Shown here: piece after piece, positions 8,922 through 17,087 of the stretch
Layout of the letters: every line of letters starts with the position of its first letter
Position numbering within the stretch: position 1 is the first letter of the stretch
DNA from: Paenibacillus alginolyticus DSM 5050 = NBRC 15375
GTDB lineage: Bacteria; Bacillota; Bacilli; Paenibacillales; NBRC-103111
Length of the DNA: 64,000 bases
Assembly (NCBI RefSeq): GCF_000422905.1
Contig: NZ_AUGY01000013.1
Coordinates: 62,001 to 126,000, forward strand
Reading direction: 5' to 3'
The notes under the pieces: model-generated
Database searches by the model: none
What the model saw: only the letters and a program-made list of their open reading frames with translations
What the model was told of the DNA's origin: nothing
Made by a program: the position numbers and the translations under genes

Positions 8922-10076
8922 ATGGATGCCATTTCCTCATTATCGGAGCTTTTAGCTGACCAGAAGCCTTCATCGTTCGTAGAAATTCCCGGAATTCTGG
9001 GGCAAACATTTGGGCAAGCGACAATTGCAGCTACACTGCCTATGAGCAAACTATTTTCAATCTATGAAGTTGATTTAGAAGTTCAACGTGCGATTATTCC
9101 GCGTAATCTTTCTAAACTAATTGATTACGTTAATTTGTATTTAGAAGATCGCCAACCTATTTATTTCCCGGGAATCATTTTCTCGGCAAGAGGTGCAGGT
9201 CACTATGACGAAGATCAACAAGCGCTTCGTTTGCAGCCTATTGAGAAATTGTATGTCGTGGATGGTCAGCATCGGTTGGCCGCTTTCCAGCGCATAATGG
9301 AGACGTTACAAAGTCAAATGGCTCGTGCCAAGGATCGTCGTGAGTACGACAAGATGGAAGAGATCACGGAGAAGCTTCGCCGTTTGTACGCGTTCCCTAT
9401 CTCAACCATGACTTATTTGGACATTAATGCTCGTCAAGAACGTCAATTGTTCTCCGACATTAATAAACTTCCGCGCAAGCTAGGCGGCAACCTGGCGGTA
9501 CTTCGCGATCAGCGCAGATTCTATCACGTTGCTGCGTCGGAGCTTGCAGCCAAAGCGCCAGCTATGCAGAAGCTGACCGTAGATATGTTCTCTGAACGCG
9601 GCAAGTCCCCTGAGTATTTGTTCTCCTACCACTTGCTGATCGAAATATTGATTGCTTTGTTTGAAGGCAGAATGAAATCAGCAGCGCGCAATAACGGCTA
9701 TCAATATGAGGATAAAGAGCTGCAAGATCTGGTATCCTTGGCAGGAACCTATTTCAATGGCTTGTTGAATTACTTGCCCGAACCAGCTAAGGGTGAAATC
9801 GTATGGTCGGAGAATATCCAAATTGCACTAGCCATGTTTGTGCATGAAGAAGCTACGAAACCAGGTAAATTTAATCGCTATGCACTTGAGCACGTGTTGA
9901 AAATACTTCCGCATGTGAATTGGAACAACATTTATGCGGGTGAAGAGAAGGATCGGTTGCCGAGACGGACTCGCATTATGAAAGCCTACAACCATATCAA
10001 AAACTTTTATCAAGATCAGAATGCATTTCTCATCAGCGATGCCGATTCTTATAATTCCAAGGAGGACGTGAGCTAA
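8922..10076 (+). CDS. DGQHR-domain (DndB-like) protein 1
   Basis: 384-residue protein with the DGQHR motif at residues 114-118 (VVDGQHRLAAF) and a second conserved block LFSDIN at about 176-181. These mark the DndB/DGQHR family, whose best-known members regulate phosphorothioate DNA modification. No dndA, C, D or E gene is in the window, so a sulfur-modification role is not shown. AAAGGGGTAAG precedes the ATG. Its stop overlaps the start of the second DGQHR gene (TAATG), so the two are probably co-translated and may form a hetero-complex. Confidence 0.85.
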   Translation: MDAISSLSELLADQKPSSFVEIPGILGQTFGQATIAATLPMSKLFSIYEVDLEVQRAIIPRNLSKLIDYVNLYLEDRQPIYFPGIIFSARGAGHYDEDQQALRLQPIEKLYVVDGQHRLAAFQRIMETLQSQMARAKDRREYDKMEEITEKLRRLYAFPISTMTYLDINARQERQLFSDINKLPRKLGGNLAVLRDQRRFYHVAASELAAKAPAMQKLTVDMFSERGKSPEYLFSYHLLIEILIALFEGRMKSAARNNGYQYEDKELQDLVSLAGTYFNGLLNYLPEPAKGEIVWSENIQIALAMFVHEEATKPGKFNRYALEHVLKILPHVNWNNIYAGEEKDRLPRRTRIMKAYNHIKNFYQDQNAFLISDADSYNSKEDVS

Positions 10077-11260
10077 TGGAAGGATTACGCCTTAAGATGA
10101 CCATTCATCCTTTTTGTGATAAGTTCGGACTTTCAACCGTAGCTTTACGCGTTCAGGATCTGTTGAATTATACGATGATTGACCCTATGGTGCAGCGTAA
10201 GCTGAGCAACATGCAAAGACGCAAAATCTCCACCTATTTGCAAGAGCGGGAGCTCGATCATGTGTTCTTCGGACCGGTTACGCTGTCATTGCGTGAAGTG
10301 AATCAGCTGTCCAAGGGCGAGAAGGAATTCCTTCTGAAGCATGGATCTAAGCTGTCTATTTTGGATGGTCAGCATCGTATCTTAGCGCTTGGCTATGTGA
10401 ATGATCAGATGCAAAAGGAAGTTAGACGTTATGAGAAAAAATTAGTGGTGCTAAAGATCAAACAACGGAAGTTCCCGGAGGATGCTGAAATTAAGCAAGA
10501 GGTTGAGGAAACAGAAGGTACCATTAATCAGCTTGAGGGAAGACGTCTAGATTTGATGGAAACACAGCTTGCCGTACAAATCTATATTGGCTTAACAGAG
10601 GAAGAAGAGCAGCAGTTGTTCGGCGACATTAACTCTAAAGTTCAGCTGGTGAGTAAAGAGCTTGGTCACTCCTTCGATTCCATTGACCCGTTAAATCTGG
10701 TTATTCAACAAGTTGTCGATCATAATGTGTATCTCAAAGCAGCCGGTGTTGAGCGTCGCAACAACTTGACTTCGTTCAATAGGAACTTTACTTGCTTCAG
10801 CTGGTTATATGCAACGGCGACGATGCTCTTTTCAGGCAGAATGCAGCCATCTTATGAGCTTCAGCGTAAAATTCGCCACGATCCATCGACGTATGTAGAA
10901 ATTTTGCACCAATTTTTTAATACGATCCTGCCGATGATGCCAGAGCAACCAGGCTTGGCGCAGTATACATCTGCCAATCGTGTGATTCAAGAAAGTATCG
11001 CACTGTATGCTAATCGCTTCTTATTCCCGAACGGGGAGTATAACGAGGAATGGACGAATGCCTTGCAGATTCTGGATGGCTTCGATTGGTCGCATGACAA
11101 TGAGGAATTGATTTACGTATTTGGCGCGTTGGATAACGGTAAGATCAATCTCATCCACGAGAAATCGCTGAAAAAGCATGTAAAGCTTGTTCAATTCTTC
11201 CTTGAGGGCACGGATAGTGGAAGTGCGGCTGAAGATGATGTAGCTTCGTCTGCTTCATAA
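10076..11260 (+). CDS. DGQHR-domain (DndB-like) protein 2
   Basis: 394-residue partner of the upstream gene. DGQHR lies at residues 97-101 (LDGQHRILAL) and LFGDIN at about 181-186. Between them is a longer charged, probably coiled-coil insert (residues 110-160) that protein 1 has in shorter form, so the two are diverged paralogues rather than recent copies. AAGGAGG precedes the ATG within the end of gene 1. A strong terminator follows. Function unknown; nucleotide or DNA binding is suggested by family only. Confidence 0.85.
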   Translation: MEGLRLKMTIHPFCDKFGLSTVALRVQDLLNYTMIDPMVQRKLSNMQRRKISTYLQERELDHVFFGPVTLSLREVNQLSKGEKEFLLKHGSKLSILDGQHRILALGYVNDQMQKEVRRYEKKLVVLKIKQRKFPEDAEIKQEVEETEGTINQLEGRRLDLMETQLAVQIYIGLTEEEEQQLFGDINSKVQLVSKELGHSFDSIDPLNLVIQQVVDHNVYLKAAGVERRNNLTSFNRNFTCFSWLYATATMLFSGRMQPSYELQRKIRHDPSTYVEILHQFFNTILPMMPEQPGLAQYTSANRVIQESIALYANRFLFPNGEYNEEWTNALQILDGFDWSHDNEELIYVFGALDNGKINLIHEKSLKKHVKLVQFFLEGTDSGSAAEDDVASSAS

Positions 11261-11271
11261 AAACACAGGCA

Positions 11272-11310
11272 AAAAGACAAATGAGAGATTGATCTCATTT
11301 GTCTTTTTTT
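11272..11310 (+). terminator. Intrinsic terminator of the DGQHR pair
   Basis: A 15-bp stem (11272-11286 with 11293-11307) with a six-base loop and a run of T. It is followed three to five bases later by the 95-bp repeat. Confidence 0.92.
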
Positions 11311-11314
11311 TGTT

Positions 11315-11409
11315 TAGTAGATAAGAAAGTATAAGTTTTATACTTTTGCTTCGCATCTACCTTGACAAACGTGCTCGTCCCAGAAGGACGACGGAGTCGT
11401 TTATCCTTG
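11315..11409 (+). repeat. 95-bp dispersed repeat, copy 1
   Basis: This 95-base segment matches the reverse complement of 39808-39902 at 92 of 95 positions without gaps. It contains the palindrome AAGTATAAGTTTTATACTT near its left end and ACGACGGAGTCGT near its right end. It begins right behind the terminator of the DGQHR pair. No reading frame of note. Likely a mobile or structured intergenic element of unknown kind. Confidence 0.9.
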
Positions 11410-11471
11410 AGGGGCGCGGGGGAGAATGAATGCAAATGTGACTGACTTTTTCCCTGCTTGTTTGCCTGGGA

Positions 11472-11652
11472 GTTGTACGGCGTACAACAATTTCCTTAAT
11501 ATTTTCCCATAAATAGAAGATGTTGTATTTTGTACAAGAATTAAACCATTTTTCATCCAAATCGGCTCATTTTTGTGGGGATTATTGTATTTACTGCAAC
11601 ATTCTCCCCGGACAGAGCTGACTAGCTTGAATAGTGTTGTACAAAACACAAC
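11472..11652. repeat. Four-palindrome TTGTA-type element, copy 1
   Basis: Four short dyads lie at about 11472-11488 (GTTGTAC/GTACAAC), 11523-11537 (TTGTA/TACAA), 11585-11599 (TTGTA/TGCAA) and 11633-11652 (TGTTGT/ACAACA). Centres are about 50, 62 and 51 bases apart. A second element at 22437-22627 has the same order and spacing. The rest of 11410-11811 holds no convincing gene. Confidence 0.7.
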
Positions 11653-11811
11653 ATTGCTTGTTGCCACAAGGTGGTCAGAATCCAAGGGTTCCCGCGTGAA
11701 ACTGTTCACCTAAAAAGGGAAGAAGGCTGTTCCTGATTATCCAAACTTTGTCATAAATATTTATTAATATGTGCATGCTATACGTATTCTCGAAAAAACA
11801 AAGGAGACAAC

Positions 11812-12090
11812 ATGCAAACTCAACAAGAACAACAACAAAACGCCATTATGCAAGTACCACCTCAGGTAATTACTACCAAGGACTCTCAGTATCTAAAGGA
11901 CCAATTATCGTGGGAGCTCTTAGCCATGAAAAAATGCCGCCATTTTGCACAGGAATGCTCGGATTCTGAAATTAGACAATTGATTGATAAGGCCGGTCAA
12001 ATGCATCAAAAACATTACATGCTCTTATTGAAACACCTGCAAAACAATAATACAGAGGAAATGAAAAAAGTTCCTCAAACACAACAATGA
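11812..12090 (+). CDS. Spore coat protein, CotF-like, short
   Basis: 92-residue helical protein. The segment TTKDSQYLKDQLSWELLAMKKC and the following helix ending in a histidine-rich YMLLLKHLQ resemble CotF-family spore coat proteins; the N-terminus is rich in Gln. AAAGGAGACAAC precedes the ATG. It is 13 bases upstream of a second coat-like gene, so the two form an operon, probably expressed in the mother cell late in sporulation (inference). Confidence 0.75.
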   Translation: MQTQQEQQQNAIMQVPPQVITTKDSQYLKDQLSWELLAMKKCRHFAQECSDSEIRQLIDKAGQMHQKHYMLLLKHLQNNNTEEMKKVPQTQQ

Positions 12091-12103
12091 AGGAGGATCG
12101 TAT

Positions 12104-12454
12104 ATGAATCAGAATCCACAAGTCATCAAGAATCCTAAACCTGCCAATGAGCCGCAAGTCAAAGGTCCCGAATTGAATGACCGTGACCGGGTAAACGATA
12201 TCTTGGCGACGGAAAAATACTTAACGGACAGCTTTAACGTATCTGCCAGAGAAGCAAGTCACACTTCTCTACACCAGGATATTATGACGATTTTGAACGA
12301 GACACATCAATGTCAATATGAACTATTTGAAATGATGTTTAGAAAAGGGCACTACAAATTAGAGGCCGAAGAACAAACGAAACTGGATCAAGCCTTTCAA
12401 CAGTTTTCTAATTATTCAACGCAATTCCCATATCAAGGCACAACCATTCAGTAG
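12104..12454 (+). CDS. Spore coat protein, CotF family
   Basis: 116-residue protein with the CotF-type block NDRDRVNDILATEKYLTDSF, then a helical half with HQCQYELFEMMFRKGHYKLEAE, typical of the family. AAGGAGGATC precedes the ATG. It is the second gene of the coat pair and is followed by a strong terminator. Confidence 0.85.
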   Translation: MNQNPQVIKNPKPANEPQVKGPELNDRDRVNDILATEKYLTDSFNVSAREASHTSLHQDIMTILNETHQCQYELFEMMFRKGHYKLEAEEQTKLDQAFQQFSNYSTQFPYQGTTIQ

Positions 12455-12494
12455 TGGTTGCTTGCGGCAGGAATTGATGCTCTCATCGTGAATA

Positions 12495-12525
12495 CAAAAA
12501 GACACCATTTTTGGTGTCTTTTTGT
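12495..12525 (+). terminator. Intrinsic terminator of the coat gene pair
   Basis: AAAAAGACACC pairs with GGTGTCTTTTT around an ATTTTT loop. It is nearly symmetrical and could act in both directions. Confidence 0.9.
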
Positions 12526-12535
12526 GTTCATTGGA

Positions 12536-12757
12536 AATGTGCTGCTCCGCGCGCAGCACGGCGAAGCCATAAGGCATAAGCTTCACCTGGAGCTTCCCGC
12601 CGACCGGCGCCGCCACGCTTGCGCCACCGTGCGCATCGCACCAGCTGCGCTCGCCGCCCATCCAGACGCTCAGCAAGATTGTCTGCGTCGAGTTTTCTTC
12701 GTCAGCCCCACTTGTAATGTCATTGCTAACGAACCGTATTGTACTTATACATGAGAA
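12536..12757 (-). pseudogene. Relic of a glycoside hydrolase-like C-terminal domain
   Basis: On the minus strand this GC-rich stretch reads TIRFVSNDITSGADEEN, then ILLSVWMGGERSW and finally LQVKLMPYGFAVLR. This looks like the terminal beta domain of a GH13-type glycosidase. There is no start, no catalytic part upstream, and the frame runs on into the coat-gene terminator. I read it as the remains of a deleted gene. The family assignment is tentative. Confidence 0.4.
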
Positions 12758-12897
12758 TACACCTTCTCGATTGATTTAACGAACACCAGTGACGTTATGG
12801 AGTAGAGTATAGGCTGAATGCTAATCTTTTGCTTAAAATAACGCATCTTGAATTCGTAGCAACTTCAGATCTATGCTTTTTGATCAAATAAGAATTT

Positions 12898-13383
12898 TTA
12901 AGTTCGTAAGGCGTAAGAACGATAAAGTTGCCTACCGCTGGCTACAAACAGAAGTTGGTGCTCAACTAACTTGTGAAGAATCCGCCTCGCATGCTGGTCT
13001 GTAATTTGTAAATGGGAGGACAACTCTGATGGCGTAAATGGACGAGGTATCCGTCTCGCGTAACGGATCGTTTCAGCTTCAAGCCAGGTCAAATTTTTAG
13101 GCACATCCATCGCAATGAACTTCCCACTAAAGGAAAGAACAAACTGCTGGCAACGTTTGGGTTCATCCGTAATGGAAAGATAGGCAATCGGCATAAAGAT
13201 CCAATCGTCAAGTGCTAATCAACAATGCCGCCAACATAAGTCGTTAACGCGCTCTAGCACAAGCCGCGTATTGCCCGGCTTGGCGTGTAAGAAGCGCAAT
13301 GCGCCTGTGCTCAGCGCTTCATTGCTTTTCCGAAGCTGGACCAGATGATCAAAATGCTGCACATATGGTTTCAGTCTTCCCAT
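12898..13383 (-). pseudogene. Winged-helix protein gene interrupted by one in-frame TGA
   Basis: The minus-strand frame starts at ATG 13383 (MGRLKPYVQHFDHLVQLRK) and runs 161 codons to TAA at 12898-12900, with one TGA at 13221-13219. After the stop, a 98-residue open part begins at Met 13194 and ends in a winged-helix-like region (FTPSELSSHLQITDQHARR, then a beta wing). Both halves look like real protein in the same frame, so this is most simply a nonsense mutant; a re-initiated short product from 13194 is possible. Function unknown. Confidence 0.6.
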
Positions 13384-13438
13384 TTTTGACCATACTGCAT
13401 AATGTAGCTACTCAACTAGCAGGAGGGTATCCCAGACC

Positions 13439-13666
13439 ATGTTGGCCGTTCATCAACGTATGGCGGAGTTATGGACATTACGCAGAGCGCGAGAGTTAAC
13501 ACGAGCAGAGCAAGATGAATTACTGCTGTGTATGGAAGCTAACGCGACATATGTATGGAACCGTTTGAAACTGGAAAATTTATCGCTCTGTGCTTCGCTA
13601 ACCGGAGACTATGATTGGCTGCATGAAATTTGCGAGCGCATCGAAAAGCTTGAACCCAAGCACTGA
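13439..13666 (+). CDS. Small helical protein, Paenibacillus-type hypothetical (DUF7667-like)
   Basis: 75-residue protein starting MLAVHQRMAELWTLRRARELT, with EANATYVWNRLKLENLSL and a GDYDWLHEICERIE tail. From memory this resembles a small family common in Paenibacillus whose function is unknown. AGGAGGG at 13421-13427 precedes the ATG. It is divergent from the broken winged-helix gene and ends in its own terminator. Confidence 0.7.
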   Translation: MLAVHQRMAELWTLRRARELTRAEQDELLLCMEANATYVWNRLKLENLSLCASLTGDYDWLHEICERIEKLEPKH

Positions 13667-13688
13667 CCTATCCGGTCGGTGCTTTTTT
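13656..13688 (+). terminator. Intrinsic terminator
   Basis: AAGCACTGACC pairs with GGTCGGTGCTT around TATCC, followed by TTTTTT. The hairpin begins within the last codons of the upstream gene. Confidence 0.88.
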
Positions 13689-13713
13689 CCTTTTCTGCAA
13701 GAGAGTGGACAGG

Positions 13714-13719
13714 TATAAT
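13714..13719 (+). promoter_or_regulatory. Possible -10 box of the mannosyltransferase gene
   Basis: TATAAT lies 30 bases upstream of the ATG at 13750. The matching -35 region (TTTTCT, 17 bases away) is poor, so this is a weak call. Confidence 0.3.
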
Positions 13720-13749
13720 GGTAGTAGTCTAAATCTAAGGAGCTGTGAC

Positions 13750-16700
13750 ATGGTAAGCTGGTTCAAGCAATTGTGGGGGGCTCCCCATAAATTCTTTCTT
13801 CTGGGTTTACTGCTATTAACCGCGTTATTACTAAGATTATATCTAGCACCTCTTTGGAAGGGCTATGATACTGACGTACGAACGTTCCTAGCGTGGTCGG
13901 ATCGCGCATATACGGTAGGCTTATCCGGATTGTACACGAACGCCAAAGATTACTTTCTCGATTATCCTCCTGGGTATATGTATGTCCTATACCTCGTTGG
14001 TTTACTGCACCACAAACTGTCAATTCCCTGGGAAAGTGCAGGGTCACTGGTCATTCTGAAGCTTCCTGCCATTCTGGCTGATATAGTCACAGCATACCTC
14101 TTATTTCAGCTAGCGATTAGCCGCCAGGGCGGGGCACGGACGTGGATACAAGCTATTCTAATTGCTGCTTTGTTTGCCTTCAATCCAGCGATTTGGTCGA
14201 ACTCCGCGATATGGGGACAGGTTGACTCTTTCTTTATGTTATTTATTCTTGCAACTTTGTTGCTGCAACAGCGGGGGAAGCTCCCACAAGCCGCGATTTT
14301 TATAGCGTTGGCCCTTCTTCTTAAGCCGCAAGCCCTTCTTTTCGGTATTTTTCTACTTATCGACGTTATACGAAAGCGGAGCATGATGGTATTGTTGTTG
14401 AGTGTTCTTAGCGGAGCTGCAACGATGGCCGTGATTTCACTCCCTTTTGCCGTTGGCAGAGGGTATGGCTGGTTGATCGGACTATACTCAGGCACCTTAG
14501 CTTCCTATCCATACGCCTCCCTGAACGCATTCAATCTGATGGCCCTCTTGGGCGGCAATTTTATCGATATGAATAGCAAGTTCCTGCACATCTCTTATCA
14601 ATGGATTGGATGGGTGCTTATGGCGCTCTCCATCGTTTATGTTTGCTATTTATATATTCGCAGCAAAGATCAGCGTGGCGCCTTACTCTATGTGGCTTTC
14701 TTATTTATCACGGCCGTATTCATATGTATGACCAAAATGCACGAGCGTTATTTGCACTACGGATTATTACTGGCGCTAACCAGCTTCATTTACATAAAGG
14801 ATCGCCGGATTCTGTGGCTCTTTATTGGTTTTAGCATCACTCATTTTATTAATATGGCCGATGTGCTGTTGCGCAGTTTTCATCAGGATTATCACATTCC
14901 GAGATATGATCTTTTGATGTTGGTCGTATCGGCCATTAATGTTATGATGTTTGCCTATGCATGTTTATTGGGATGGAGGCTTTTCGTGGAATCACAACAA
15001 GAACAGAAGGTGGAGGAGCCAGTTCCGCTGCCAACCGAGCAAGAAATTGACGCAGAAATTCATACAGAGTCCGAACGGTGGAAGGCGATTTTCAAACCAA
15101 GTAGGGATGAGGTAGAAAGAAGCACAAAGGGACGTTTTTTCACCAAAAAGGATGCGCTTTATCTTGGCGCTTTAGTGTTGGTTTACACGATAATTGCTTT
15201 ATTTCATCTAGGTGGGCATAAGGCTCCCACAACGTTCTGGAAGCCAACAAGCGCAGGAGAAACGGTCATTGCGGACCTTGGCAGCTCGCACAATATTACG
15301 AGAATTAACACCTTTGCAGGTGTAGGTGAAGGGGCATATTCGTTCTGGTTTTCACAAGATGGTAAACAGTGGCAGGATCAAATATCGGTAAAATCCGACC
15401 ACACCAAGGTATTCACTTGGAACACAGTCGAGCCTAATAAAGATGCGCGTTACGTTAAAATGGTCATGGATGCACAGGAAGGAGCGGCGCTGCATCTTCA
15501 TGAAATCGGTATTTTCGGAGATGGCAGCACGGCTATCTTGCCGATTGCTAAGCTATCTGAACAAGATGTAAACGCGGCTGATGAAGGAACGACAGCTAAT
15601 TTGTTCGATGAACCTGCCACAGTACCGTATACGCCTACGTATATGAACGGATCGTATTTTGATGAGATCTACCACGCAAGAACCGCCTATGAGCATCTTC
15701 ATCAAATAGAGCCGTATGAAAGCACGCATCCACCGCTTGGTAAAGTACTAATGTCGATTGGCATTTATGTGTTTGGCTTGAATCCGTTTGGCTGGAGAAT
15801 CATCGGAACGCTGTTTGGTGTTGGCATGATTCCAATCATGTATGTGTTCGCTAAGCGAATGTTCGGCCGTTCAGAATATGCCTTTATCGCTGCTTTCCTG
15901 CTTACCTTTGATTTCATGCACTTTGCGCAGACGCGCATCGCGACGATAGATGTTTACGGCGTATTCTTCATCATGCTGATGTTCTATTTCATGTATCGTT
16001 ACACAACGCTTAGCTTTTACAGGGAAAAGCTTTGGACCACGTTAATCCCTTTAGGGCTATCCGGTCTTTTCTTCGGCATTGGAGCTGCATCCAAGTGGAT
16101 TGTTATCTATGGCGGTGCAGGGCTTGCTGTGCTGCTGCTCTTATCCTTATTAGAGCGGTTCGGCGAATACCGTTTCGCACGAAATTTGCTGCGAAAGGTG
16201 GAAATTGAGCCTCCACTTTCAGAACCGGAGCACACGCGTCTACAGCTTGTAGAGAAGCTTTTCGTACGAAACACGCTGCTTACTTTGCTGTGGTGCGTAC
16301 TCACGTTTATCATCATTCCGCTAGGTGTTTATACGTTATCCTATATTCCGTTCATGATGGTTCCCGGTCCGGGGCACAATCTGAAGGATGTGGTCACCTA
16401 TCAAGTGCACATGTACAAATATCATAAAGATTTGGTCGCAACGCATCCTTTCTCTTCCCCTTGGTGGGAGTGGCCGATGATGCTCCGTCCGATATGGTAT
16501 TATCAAGCTAAGCTCATGCCGCAGGGCATGCTTTCGAGCATCGTCTCCTTCGGGAATCCGCTAGTATGGTGGCCGGGCTTCATTGCCGTTATCCTTTCGT
16601 TTTATGTGGCAGTTACACGTAAAGATAAGCGGCTGCGGATGCTGCTAATCGCTTACTGCTCGCAGTATTTACCGTGGATTTTAGTACCAAGGCTGACATT

Positions 16701-16926
16701 CATTTATCACTATTTCGCGATGGTTCCATTCCTTGTGCTGATCTTAACCTATTACATCAAAGAGTATTTAGAAGAAGGACCGCTACACAAGAAAAGATGG
16801 GTTTACGGATATTTAATTGCGGTATTCGTTTTGTTTGTACTTTTCTATCCGATTCTTTCGGGGATGATCATTCCATCTAAGTATTCCTTCTTTCTCCGGT
16901 GGCTGCCGGGTTGGAATTTCTTTTAA
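13750..16926 (+). CDS. Giant membrane glycosyltransferase: two GT-C/PMT domains joined by a discoidin-like domain
   Basis: 1058-residue protein. Residues 10-420 are a multi-spanning GT-C fold with DYPPGYMY and KMHERYLHY segments. A charged linker and one membrane helix follow (about 420-490). Residues 495-595 look like an F5/8-type carbohydrate-binding sandwich (TFWKPTSAG, VIADLGSS, ARYVKMVMDA). The C-terminal half is a PMT (GT39) enzyme with FDEIYHART near residue 636 and THPPLGK, the acidic pair being the likely catalytic site. AAGGAGC lies ahead of ATG 13750. It probably mannosylates exported proteins or lipids using a polyprenyl donor (inference). Confidence 0.85.
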   Translation: MVSWFKQLWGAPHKFFLLGLLLLTALLLRLYLAPLWKGYDTDVRTFLAWSDRAYTVGLSGLYTNAKDYFLDYPPGYMYVLYLVGLLHHKLSIPWESAGSLVILKLPAILADIVTAYLLFQLAISRQGGARTWIQAILIAALFAFNPAIWSNSAIWGQVDSFFMLFILATLLLQQRGKLPQAAIFIALALLLKPQALLFGIFLLIDVIRKRSMMVLLLSVLSGAATMAVISLPFAVGRGYGWLIGLYSGTLASYPYASLNAFNLMALLGGNFIDMNSKFLHISYQWIGWVLMALSIVYVCYLYIRSKDQRGALLYVAFLFITAVFICMTKMHERYLHYGLLLALTSFIYIKDRRILWLFIGFSITHFINMADVLLRSFHQDYHIPRYDLLMLVVSAINVMMFAYACLLGWRLFVESQQEQKVEEPVPLPTEQEIDAEIHTESERWKAIFKPSRDEVERSTKGRFFTKKDALYLGALVLVYTIIALFHLGGHKAPTTFWKPTSAGETVIADLGSSHNITRINTFAGVGEGAYSFWFSQDGKQWQDQISVKSDHTKVFTWNTVEPNKDARYVKMVMDAQEGAALHLHEIGIFGDGSTAILPIAKLSEQDVNAADEGTTANLFDEPATVPYTPTYMNGSYFDEIYHARTAYEHLHQIEPYESTHPPLGKVLMSIGIYVFGLNPFGWRIIGTLFGVGMIPIMYVFAKRMFGRSEYAFIAAFLLTFDFMHFAQTRIATIDVYGVFFIMLMFYFMYRYTTLSFYREKLWTTLIPLGLSGLFFGIGAASKWIVIYGGAGLAVLLLLSLLERFGEYRFARNLLRKVEIEPPLSEPEHTRLQLVEKLFVRNTLLTLLWCVLTFIIIPLGVYTLSYIPFMMVPGPGHNLKDVVTYQVHMYKYHKDLVATHPFSSPWWEWPMMLRPIWYYQAKLMPQGMLSSIVSFGNPLVWWPGFIAVILSFYVAVTRKDKRLRMLLIAYCSQYLPWILVPRLTFIYHYFAMVPFLVLILTYYIKEYLEEGPLHKKRWVYGYLIAVFVLFVLFYPILSGMIIPSKYSFFLRWLPGWNFF

Positions 16927-16936
16927 GCAAAAAGTA

Positions 16937-16965
16937 TTGACGTTCATAAAAGGCAATGGTAATAT
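16937..16965 (+). promoter_or_regulatory. Strong sigma-A-type promoter
   Basis: TTGACG (16937-16942), exactly 17 bases, then TAATAT (16960-16965). It starts 10 bases after the mannosyltransferase stop and would transcribe a leader that runs into the terminator at 17012-17056. Confidence 0.7.
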
Positions 16966-17011
16966 AAACCCAAGTAAATTACTATGAATTAAAATAAGTC
17001 GACCCAACAAC

Positions 17012-17056
17012 AGGAGACTCCCACTTTGTACATAGCAAAGGCAGCGGAGTCTTTTT
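17012..17056 (+). terminator. Terminator in the leader of the FMN reductase gene
   Basis: AGACTCC (17015-17021) pairs with GGAGTCT (17046-17052), with an inner CTTTG/CAAAG stem and seven T after it. It lies between the promoter at 16937 and the ATG at 17088, so it could end a small RNA, act as an attenuator, or end the upstream gene. Confidence 0.82.
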
Positions 17057-17087
17057 TTCATCCAAACCCTAATGGAGAGTGAATCAC

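Noticed and set aside
11362-11390. Promoter inside the 95-bp repeat (TTGACA)
   Set aside because: A good -35-like hexamer is present but no -10 box lies at 16-19 bases.
13219-13221. TGA in the winged-helix gene as a selenocysteine codon
   Set aside because: No redox motif around the codon, no structure recognised as SECIS, and no sign of Sec machinery in the window; a nonsense mutation is simpler.
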